The notes below the pieces were generated by a model. The model was not told where the DNA came from, did not search any database, and worked only from the letters and a program-made list of their open reading frames with translations. Source: JAWKTM01 sp041399085 (GTDB lineage Bacteria > Planctomycetota > Planctomycetia > Pirellulales > Pirellulaceae). From it: a DNA stretch of 64,000 nt. Location of the stretch: assembly GCA_041399085.1 (NCBI GenBank), contig JAWKTM010000025.1:1-64000 (forward strand). Direction: 5' to 3'. A program made the translations under genes and the position numbers. How positions within the stretch are numbered: the stretch's first letter is position 1; every line of letters begins with the position of its first letter. Positions 26,834 to 34,958 of this stretch are shown in pieces.

Positions 26834-28504
26834 ATGGTTCAAGCGTCTGCCGACGAATTTCTGAACGCGATCGAGCAGAACGGCTTGGTGGAACCCGAGG
26901 CGTTGCAGTCGATCATGCGCATCGACCCGGATCACCCGCCGGAAACGTCGGCTGAGGTGATCGCCAAGTTGTTGGTGCAGCGCGAGCTGTTGACCGATTG
27001 GCAATGCCGACAAGTGCAAGCCGGGCGGGCCAGTGCTTTGCGGCTCGGAAAATATGTCTTGCTGAAAGAATTAGGTCGCGGTGGCATGGGCGTGGTCTTC
27101 TTGGCTCGACATAGCACACTCGGCAACCGCGTCGCGATCAAAGCTTTGCCCAGCCGCCAGATCGGACGCGGCAATGCGCTGAAGCGATTCTTGCGCGAAG
27201 CACGGGTGGCCGCCCAGCTTAATCATCCTAACATCACGCGTACCTATGACGTGGACCGCGAAGGCAACACCCATTATTTAGTGATGGAGCTGATCGACGG
27301 TAAGAGCCTGGAGCAGATGGTCCGCGAGCGTGGGCCACTGCCGGTACGCGAAGCGGTGGAGATGATTCGCCAAGCGACTGAAGGTCTCACACATGCGCAC
27401 GCCGCCAACTTGGTGCATCGCGATATCAAACCTTCCAATCTAATGCTTGATTCCCATAAGGTTGTGAAGATTCTCGACTTTGGATTGGCTCGGATCGAAG
27501 ACGACGAAGACGGTTCACTGACGGCCGACATGGGTTCGCGAGCGTTGGGTACGGCGGACTTCCTGGCTCCCGAACAGGCTTTGGATAGCCACCATGTGGA
27601 CGGCCGGGCCGACATATATAGCCTGGGATACACCTTATATTTTCTGCTGGTTGGCAAGCTACCATTTCCCGGCGGCAATCGTATCGAAAAGATTTTAAGA
27701 CATTGCCAATCGAAGCCGCGCGACATCCGCGAATTTCGGCAAGACGTGCCCGTCGAGTTGCTGGCGATCTTTCGCAAGATGACTCGCCGAGTGCGAGACA
27801 AGCGGTACGCCACCGTCGAACAAGTGCGTGATGATTTGACCGATTGGCTGGCGGGGCGATTGAATTCGGTCGCTCCCATCGCCGTCGATCCGATGACGAG
27901 TTCTGGATTGACCGAATCGGTCGGCTCCAACTCGGGTTCCGGCGAGATGGCTGGATTCGATGCCGATATGTTGTCGCCTGCTACCAGCGACGATGAGGGC
28001 TACCATCCCACAGCCAGCGGCAAGAGCTCGGAGCTCAGCGACCCGTTGTGGGAGGCGGTTCTTGCCAGCGAGACATCCGCCGCGGGAATCGGAGCAACGC
28101 CCGCCGCGCGAAGCCACGGCCTGCCCGAGTCGCCCTCGTCTCGCAGCCAAGCCAAGTCGCCACTGGCAAATGCTTCGCCCGTCTCGCCCTCGATGTCGCC
28201 AGTTCGCAGTCCGCTTAGCCAGCCGCCGCGTGCTGCCGCCGCGCCCGCGAAAGCAGTCGAACCCGCGCGAAAGGGTTTAAGGAGATACTTGCCGAACTAC
28301 CGGTTAGGCGAGTATCCATTGTGGCTGTGTATCACGGCCGGCGTAATCATGAGCTTCACGGCCATAGCTGTGGGCGTCTCATGGTATCGACACGTCATGC
28401 GTTCTCCCATGGAATTTCGGCAAAGCGAATACGGCGACGGCGTCCAAATGCGAACGCGCGACGGTGTCCAGAATTACGCGGGGCGTCGCGAAGCGGATGA
28501 GTAG
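26834..28504 (+). CDS. Membrane-anchored serine/threonine protein kinase
   Basis: 556 residues from an ATG at 26834. Residues 1-70 are a helical N-terminal region seen in planctomycete kinases (QSIMRIDPDHPPETSAEVIA, LLTDWQCRQVQAGR). The kinase domain follows: GRGGMGVVF glycine loop (81-89), VAIK Lys103, HRDIKPSN with catalytic Asp197, DFG at 215-217, and APEQ. All key residues are present, so activity is expected. A Ser/Pro/Ala-rich linker from about 350 to 495 leads to one membrane segment (LWLCITAGVIMSFTAIAVGV) and a short basic tail. The kinase domain should face the cytoplasm. No cognate phosphatase or substrate gene is next to it. Confidence 0.93.
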   Translation: MVQASADEFLNAIEQNGLVEPEALQSIMRIDPDHPPETSAEVIAKLLVQRELLTDWQCRQVQAGRASALRLGKYVLLKELGRGGMGVVFLARHSTLGNRVAIKALPSRQIGRGNALKRFLREARVAAQLNHPNITRTYDVDREGNTHYLVMELIDGKSLEQMVRERGPLPVREAVEMIRQATEGLTHAHAANLVHRDIKPSNLMLDSHKVVKILDFGLARIEDDEDGSLTADMGSRALGTADFLAPEQALDSHHVDGRADIYSLGYTLYFLLVGKLPFPGGNRIEKILRHCQSKPRDIREFRQDVPVELLAIFRKMTRRVRDKRYATVEQVRDDLTDWLAGRLNSVAPIAVDPMTSSGLTESVGSNSGSGEMAGFDADMLSPATSDDEGYHPTASGKSSELSDPLWEAVLASETSAAGIGATPAARSHGLPESPSSRSQAKSPLANASPVSPSMSPVRSPLSQPPRAAAAPAKAVEPARKGLRRYLPNYRLGEYPLWLCITAGVIMSFTAIAVGVSWYRHVMRSPMEFRQSEYGDGVQMRTRDGVQNYAGRREADE

Positions 28505-28699
28505 GCCGGATGAACCAGGTAGGTCGCCAAAGTGATTGCAAGCCGCCGCAAAAACTTTCCTTCTGGCGGGAAACCGGTTACAAATAGAACCAGCGTGGTG
28601 ATGGTTGGTTGCCACGTTCCCACCTGCCTTTGTGGCTTTCCCGCCTACTGAATCCATCCGTTGCCGAGCGTGCTGCGGATCGGCCAAGGGGACTCGCCC

Positions 28700-31321
28700 A
28701 TGCCGCGTTTCAATGCGTTGTTGTTTACCGTCGCGATTACGTCTCTGTCCAGTGGCTTCGTCGATAGTGGCCATTGGGCGAGAGCTGGCGAGGCGTTGAC
28801 GTTCGAACGCGACGTGCGTCCGATTCTGAAGACGCATTGCTTTCATTGTCATGGCGAAGGCGATGAGCTGGCGGGCGGGTTGGATGTTCGTTTGCGGCGG
28901 TTGTTGGTGCAGGGCGGCGATTCCGGCGCGGCGTTGACGCCCGGCGACGTCGAGACCAGCGAGTTGATTCGGCGGATGCGAGACGGTGAGATGCCGCCCG
29001 AAGATGTGACGATTCGGCCCAAGAGCGACGAGGTCGAGCGGATCGCGGCTTGGGTCGCGGCGGGCGCTCCGACCGCTCGGCCCGAGCCAGAGCAGATCGA
29101 CGGCGGATTGCTGATTACCGAAGAGGAGCGGCAATTCTGGTCGTTTCAGCCGATTCGAGACGTGGCGCCTCCGGCCGTCGAACATACGGATCGCTTGCAG
29201 ACGCCGGTCGATGCGTTCTTGTTGGCTCGCTTGGAACAGGAATCGGCGGAGTTCGCGACCGCGGCCGAGCCAACGGTGTTGGCGCGGCGAGCTTATCTGG
29301 ACTTGTTAGGTTTGCCGCCGTCGCCGGACGAGGTCGCCGAGTTTGTGGCGGACTGCGAACGCGACGATACGCCCCGCGCGTTCGCTCGGTTGGTCGATCG
29401 GCTGCTGGCTTCGCCGCGATATGGCGAACGTTGGGGACGGCATTGGCTGGATGTCGCGGGCTATGCGGACTCGGAGGGATACAACGACGCGGATGCCGAG
29501 CGGCCGGACGCTTACAAATATCGCGACTATGTGATCCGAGCGTTCAATGACGACAAGCCGTTCGACCAATTCATTCGCGAACAGTTGGCGGGCGATGAAA
29601 TGGTGCGGCCGCCTTATGCGGAGCTGTCGCCGGAAGACATCGAGAAGCTGACCGCGACCGGTTTCTTGCGGATGGCGCCGGACGGAACCGCTTCGACGCC
29701 CGAACCCAACGTGGCTCGGAATCAAACGATCGCCGATACGATCCAGATTGTTAGCACGTCGCTGTTGGGCCTGACGGTCGGTTGTGCTCAGTGCCACCAT
29801 CACCGCTACGATCCGATTCCGCAGGACGATTATTACCGGCTGCGAGCCGTGTTCGATCCGGCGCTGAATTGGCGAAGTTGGCTGGCGCCGAACGCCCGGC
29901 GCGTGTCGCTGTATCGCGAAGCGGATCGGAGCGGCGGCGGAAATCGAACAACAAGCCAAGGAAATTGAGCGCGGCGAACGGCCAAACAGACCGAGCACAT
30001 CGACCGAGTCTTCGAGCAGGAGTTGGCGAAGTTGTCCGAGAGCGCGCGAGCCGATTCGCACGCGCGGCACGCCGGAAAAGGAACGCACGGCGGAGCAGAC
30101 GAAGCTGCTGAAGGAACACCCGAGCGTGAATGTGTCGGCGGGGTCGTTGTATTTGTATGACAAGAAAGCGGCTGACGAATTGAAGGCGTTGGCGGACGAA
30201 GCGGCGAAGGTGCGAGCGACGAAGCCGAAGGAGTCGTTCATTCGGGCGCTGACCGAGCCGTTGGACAAGGCCCCTCCCGTTTCGCAGTTGTTCTACCGGG
30301 GCGATCACGAGCAGCCGAAACAGGAGGTGATGCCGGCGCTTACGGTGTTAGCGCCGATCATCAGCCGCCGGAGATTCCGACAGACGATCCCGAATTGCCG
30401 ACGACCGGCCGGCGTTTGGCTTACGCGCGGTGGCTGACCAGCGGGCGGCATCCACTGGTGGCCCGCGTGATTGTGAATCGGATCTGGCTGCATCATTTCG
30501 GGCGTGGTTTGGTCGAGACGCCGGGCGATTTCGGTCGCTTGGGTGTGCCTCCGACGCATCCCGAACTGTTGGAGTGGCTGGCGAATCGTTTCGTGCAAGA
30601 GGGCTGGAGTGTGAAGCGGTTGCATCGCGTGATCTTGTTGTCGGCCGCTTATCAACAGTCGTCGACGGGCGATCCGAATTTGGCGGCGCGGGATCCCGAT
30701 AATCGGTTGCTCGGCCGGCAGAACGTGCGTCGATTGGATGCCGAAGCGTTTCGCGATGCGGTGTTGAGCGTCAGCGGTCAATTGAATGCCGAGGCGTTTG
30801 GTCCGCCGGTGCCCGTGATGGCGGATCGCGTCGGCCAATTCGTGATCGGCATCGACAACTTGAATGCCGGCCGGCCCGGCGAGGTGTTGCCGATGCACGG
30901 CCAGGAGTTTCGCCGAAGTGTGTTCGTACAGGTGCGTCGCAGCCGACCGCTCAGCGTGCTCGACACGTTCGACGCGCCGCGGATGGATCCGAACTGCACG
31001 GCCCGCGCTTCGTCGACCGTGTCGCCTCAGTCACTGCTGCTGATGAACAGCGACTTTCTGTTGATGCACGCCAGTCGTTTGGCCGAGCGTGTGCAAAGCG
31101 AAGCGGGCGAGGAGTTGGCAGCGCGGATCGAACGAGCTTGGGTGTTGGTCTGCGGCCGGCGGCCAACGGCGGAAGAGGCGGAGGAGGCGCGGGCGTTCGT
31201 CGCGGAGCAAACGGCGCATTTCGAGGCCCATCCGGTAAAGGATCAGCAGCCGGGCCAATTGGCTCTGGCCAGTTTGTGTCACGCGCTGCTTAGCTCCAAC
31301 GAATTCATGTACGTGGAATGA
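28700..31321 (+). CDS. PSD1-type planctomycete cytochrome protein (DUF1549/DUF1553), frameshifted in the middle
   Basis: The ATG at 28700 begins a secreted protein (signal LLFTVAITSLSSGFVDSGHW). Cytochrome-type heme motif CFHCH comes at about residue 48 (ILKTHCFHCHGEGDELAGG), then DUF1549 (YLDLLGLPPSPDEVAEF, WGRHWLDVAGYADSEGYN) and CAQCHHHRYDPI. At about 29935 the frame shifts, again near 30000-30060 and once near 30340-30390. The last long frame holds DUF1553 (GRRLAYARWLTSGRHPLVAR, RRLDAEAFRDAVLSVSGQL, RSVFVQVRRSRPLSVLD) to TAA at 31321. Total intact length would be about 870 residues. It precedes a DUF1501 gene, the usual pair in this phylum. Function is unknown; an outer-surface redox or polymer role is often proposed. 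Confidence 0.88.
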
Positions 31322-31406
31322 CCAGCGGCTGCCTTTGTTCCGCATGATGATGTTCGCGGCGGAACGACCAGCGGTTGCCGATACTTGGAAAACGCGAGAT
31401 TGCCTT

Positions 31407-32831
31407 ATGAGCCAGCACATCGAGAACCGTCGCCAGTTTCTGACGTCGAACTTGACCGCCGTCGGGTCGTTGGCGCTAGCTTGGTTGCTCAAGCAAGACG
31501 GACTTCTGGCCGAACCAACGCGGCCCGAATTGGCGCCGCAACGATTCGACTTGTTGCCGAAGCCGACGCCGCAACCGCCTCGCGCAACGGCGATGATCTC
31601 GCTCTGGATGCAGGGCGGGCCCAGTCACTTGGATTTGTTCGACCCCAAGCCGGAATTGAACAAGCGGGACGGCGAGAAGTTTCCTGGCGAGATCAAATAC
31701 GACAACGCCGCGCAGGCCAGTGCGAAGATGCTTGGCTCGCCCTGGAAATTCGCCAAGTACGGTCAGTGCGGCATGGATTTCTCGGAGCTGTTGCCGCACA
31801 CGGCCAGCGTGGCCGACGAGCTGTGCTTGATTCGCTCGATGCGGACTGGCGTGAACAATCATGGCCAGTCGATTCGGGCGATGAACAACGGTCAGATTAC
31901 CGAAGGCCAACCGTCGCTGGGCAGTTGGATGGTGTACGCTTTAGGCTCGGAAAGCCAGGATTTGCCGGCTTATCTGGCGTTGATCGATCCGGGCCAGTTG
32001 CCCGTGTTGGGTGTCGAAAATTGGGCGAACGGGTATTTGCCGTCGCTGTTTCAGGGAACGGTCGTGCGTCCGCAGGAGCCGCGGATTTTGAATCTCACAC
32101 CGCCCGCTCATTTCGCCGGCGCGGCGCAGCAGCGGTACTTGAGTTTCCTGGAACGCTTGAACGAACGTCATCTGAAGCGTCATCCGGGCGAGCTGGATCT
32201 GGAGGCTCGCATTGCCAGCTACGAGCTGGCGGCTCGGATGCAAAGCGCCGCGACCGAAGCGCTCGACATCAGTCGCGAGACGGCGGCCACGCACAAGATG
32301 TACGGGTTGGATGAACCGGCGACGGCGGATTACGGCGCCCGTTGCTTGATCGCGCGGCGTTTGGTCGAGCGTGGTGTGCGGTTCGTGCAAGTCTTCACGG
32401 CGAATCAATTTTGGGACAACCACAACAACCTCCGCACCAGCTTGCCGCGCGCTTGCCAGAAGGTGGACAAGCCGGCGGCCGCCTTGGTGAAAGATTTGAA
32501 GCAGCGGGGGCTATTGGATACGACGCTGGTGCATTGGGGCGGCGAAATGGGACGTTTGCCCGTGATCCAAAACGACGCCGGACCCGAGAAGGTCGGCCGG
32601 GATCACAACACGCACGGCTTCAGCATGTGGCTGGCCGGCGGCGGCGTGAAGTCAGGCTATACGCACGGCTCGACGGACGACTTTGGTCATCAAGCGGTAA
32701 CGGACATCGTGAATCACTACGACTACCACGCTACGTTGCTGCATTTGTTTGGCGTGACGCCGGACGAATTGAGCTACACGCAAGGTGTGCTGGAGCGACG
32801 TTTGTTGAACAACCCCGCCGCCGAATCGTGA
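31407..32831 (+). CDS. Tat-exported DUF1501 protein
   Basis: 474 residues from the ATG at 31407 (MSQHIENRRQFLTS, a Tat motif). The DUF1501 signature is clear: AMISLWMQGGPSHLDLFDPKPELNK, LIRSMRTGVNNHGQS, LPAYLALIDPG, HKMYGLDEPATADYGARCLIA, HWGGEMGRLPVIQ, GRDHNTHGFSMWLAGGG, VNHYDYHATLLHLFG. The fold is that of sulfatase/alkaline-phosphatase-like proteins, but the sulfatase C-x-P-x-R site is absent, so sulfatase activity is not expected. It follows the PSD1 gene by 85 bases, with which it almost always pairs in planctomycetes, and probably acts with it in the periplasm. Confidence 0.92.
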   Translation: MSQHIENRRQFLTSNLTAVGSLALAWLLKQDGLLAEPTRPELAPQRFDLLPKPTPQPPRATAMISLWMQGGPSHLDLFDPKPELNKRDGEKFPGEIKYDNAAQASAKMLGSPWKFAKYGQCGMDFSELLPHTASVADELCLIRSMRTGVNNHGQSIRAMNNGQITEGQPSLGSWMVYALGSESQDLPAYLALIDPGQLPVLGVENWANGYLPSLFQGTVVRPQEPRILNLTPPAHFAGAAQQRYLSFLERLNERHLKRHPGELDLEARIASYELAARMQSAATEALDISRETAATHKMYGLDEPATADYGARCLIARRLVERGVRFVQVFTANQFWDNHNNLRTSLPRACQKVDKPAAALVKDLKQRGLLDTTLVHWGGEMGRLPVIQNDAGPEKVGRDHNTHGFSMWLAGGGVKSGYTHGSTDDFGHQAVTDIVNHYDYHATLLHLFGVTPDELSYTQGVLERRLLNNPAAES

Positions 32832-33344
32832 GCGAATTGCTGGTGAGAGCAAAACATGTGGCAGTCGGGACGAAACTACCTGGTTAGCTCCACGCTGCAA
32901 CAGCCAAAGTGGATGCGAGGGGAGGCAAGCAAGAACCTACACAACCCTACATCAGCAGCACTTTGGTAAACGTCGGTTGAGGCTGAGTCGCCGTGAATTT
33001 GTTCTGCGCGGAAACGGAGTTGCCGCGCATGTCTCGCAAGACTGGGAGTGCGAGTGGCGAATTGTGCGCGTATCTTGAGAGATGCGAGCTGCGCCGTGGC
33101 GTTCCTCGCGGCGTTACCCGAAATCTTGCAGCGAACATTCAGTGCCGCGGATAAGCCGGGCGTCGTTGCTGCCGCGACTTAGAGGAGCGAATCACGTCCG
33201 CATACTCGGTCCCATCGCCGCCCGCCGCGTTCCCCTCGTGCAGTTCGGTCGTGGTGTCGAACGTGATCGCGGTCAAAGACGCCACGCTGCGAGACGGTTG
33301 GAAGATGGGCTAGGGCGGCTCAGGACGACACAATGGCGTGACTC
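32832..33344. other. Intergenic region without a recognisable gene
   Basis: After the DUF1501 stop there are about 500 bases before the next array. Short open frames around 33082-33354 exist on both strands but match no family I know. Nothing structural stands out by eye. Confidence 0.5.
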
Positions 33345-33652
33345 TGCCCGTTGATCGGCTGAGTCCGCTCGTCGATCGCTTGAGGGTGCGGATTGATCGC
33401 TTGGGACCGCACGTTTAGCCGTGAGCGTGCAGGTTTACGGTGTGAGCCCGCACATTTACGCCGTGGGTGCCCACATTTATCCCGTGAGGGTGCCCGTCTA
33501 TCGCTTGGGAGTGCCCGTCTATCGCGTGAGGGTGCAGATTTATCGCGTGAGGGTGCTCGCTGTCTATCGGTTGGGACTGCAGATTTATCGCGTGAGGTGC
33601 TCGTTCATCGCTTGAGGGTGCACATTTATCGCTTGAGGCCGCACATTTGTCG
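33345..33652. repeat. 21-bp tandem array, second copy of the DEHPHAI type, about 15 diverged units
   Basis: Units such as GTGAGGGTGCCCGTCTATCGC and TTGAGGGTGCACATTTATCGC follow each other with a 21-base period; one unit near 33560 has gained three bases and one near 33596 has lost one. The minus strand reads EHPHAIN, LHPHAID, GHSQAID heptads and the plus strand VPVYRLG, VQIYRVR. The consensus matches the array at 24281-24612, but these units are more diverged from each other. Confidence 0.87.
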
Positions 33653-33736
33653 AAAATCTTTGCCGCCCCAAACCGCCCAATTACCCACGACACCGCCAGG
33701 CCGTCGCACCCAACCGCCTCCGCCCCAATCCAGCCG

Positions 33737-33940
33737 CTAGCTGCTTATGCCGAGGATTTCAACATCCGGCAAACCCTGCTCCCTCCGCATCGACTGGAAC
33801 TTGGCCACGGCCTCCGCCGCCACCGCCGAACCGGCGAGGCGAACAACCTTCAGCGATCCCAATCCCACGAGCGGCGTCAGGTCCGAAACCACCGTAGTCG
33901 GCGCCGCAGACCTCCAACGCCGGTCGGCTGGCATTGTTAT
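33737..33940 (-). pseudogene. Possible leucine-rich-repeat protein relic (C-terminal end)
   Basis: The minus frame ending at 33737 reads VSDLTPLVGLGSLKVVRLAG and then AVAKFQSMRREQGLPDVEI. The first part fits one LRR unit and the second the usual closing helix of planctomycete LRR proteins. Upstream the frame is lost, and there is no start. Probably the surviving tail of a deleted gene; the call rests on one repeat only. Confidence 0.35.
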
Positions 33941-33966
33941 AAATTAAGTATCGGTTGAGTTCGGTT

Positions 33967-34252
33967 GTGCCACTGGCATTTTGCCAGTGCTCTTCTGCCG
34001 GCACTTGTAGGTCCAATCACCTCAAAGGTTTCCGCGAGAGAAGTCGCTGCAAATACTGGGTTTGCTGGAGAAAACCGTGCAGACAGCCAGTCTATAACAG
34101 CAAACAAATGCCAACGGAAAGCGGGCGCCGTTTGAAGGCGAACGGCCGGATCGACGTTGCCGCGGTGAATCGCCAGCATTGCTTCGCGTGATACTCACGC
34201 CACAACACCCAACGAACGGCCTCCAAAAGCACTGGCGAAACGCCAGTGGCAC
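33967..34252. repeat. 286-bp segment bounded by inverted hairpin repeats (MITE-like)
   Basis: The left end, 33967-33991, reads GTGCCACTGGCATTTTGCC and on to AGTGCT. The right end, 34228-34252, is its reverse complement with two differences. Each end is itself a hairpin: CACTGGCA/TTT/TGCCAGTG and CACTGGCG/AAA/CGCCAGTG. The inside codes for nothing I recognise. This fits a non-autonomous element or two copies of a dispersed hairpin repeat facing each other. Confidence 0.6.
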
Positions 34253-34958
34253 GCCGAGTTTGTCTTCAATGCCCGACATCGTACCCGAAACGCCCCCTCG
34301 ATTCACTCGCGATCCGTTAGCCGCCGCGTTGACCGAGGACCGGGTTGTCGCATCGGCAATCCGCGGCCCTGGTGGGGATGGCGGTGGTCGTCCAGCGGTC
34401 AGCGTGACGCCGCCGCCCGTGATTGGTCGCCGCGAATCGCTGATTGAAGATGACTGGCGGCGGAACGGGCTTTATCGTCGGCGATCGCGGGCTGTTGCTG
34501 AGGACGGCGGACCACGGGCTTAGCTGGCGGCCAAATCATGCTGCACATGCTGACTGGCGAACGTGAACTGCGCTCGTCGACGCTGCAGCTTCCCGGCCCG
34601 GCCGCTCCGATCAACTGCGTCCCGGATGTGAGCGAGTTAACACGGGAATTGGAAGCGGCGGGCTTCGATGGTCTGCGGTTCGAGCGTTTCGGAAACTCGC
34701 CCTGCTTCGTTCGCGATTGCGGCGTTTCGTAGTGGCCGGCGGGAATATCTTTCGCGAATAGCGAAATACTCTACGATGAACGGCAAAAGCTGGGGTGTTC
34801 CCCCTCGACCGGTGAGCCAGCGGAATGTTGGTGTGCGGACCGGATTGGGACGCCGGCGGCAATGCTCTCCTTTATTATTCTCGTGCGAATTACTCGCGGC
34901 ATCCCGGCCGGCGGTCGGTTGACGGCGAGTTGCCATCCTCCGCTGGACGAATCCAACC
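34253..34958. other. Region of gene relics before yidC
   Basis: Open frames here are short. One (34538-34732) is the methyltransferase-like stump listed separately. Around 34450-34520 one frame reads GFIVGDRGLLLRTADHG, faintly like a BNR/YCF48 repeat, too short to call. No intact gene is supported. Confidence 0.45.
34538..34732 (+). pseudogene. Possible C-terminal stump of a class I methyltransferase
   Basis: The frame ends with PDVSELTRELEAAGFDGLRFERF and GNSPCFVRDCGV. The pattern of an AAGF turn followed by G-x-x-PCFVRDG is the usual end of one group of SAM-dependent methyltransferases (arsenite-methyltransferase-like). The SAM-binding half is missing and there is no suitable start. Family assignment is tentative. 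Confidence 0.35.

Noticed and set aside
34440..34530. YCF48/BNR-like propeller fragment
   Set aside because: Only one weak motif (GFIVGDRG) in a short frame; too little to support a gene or a relic.
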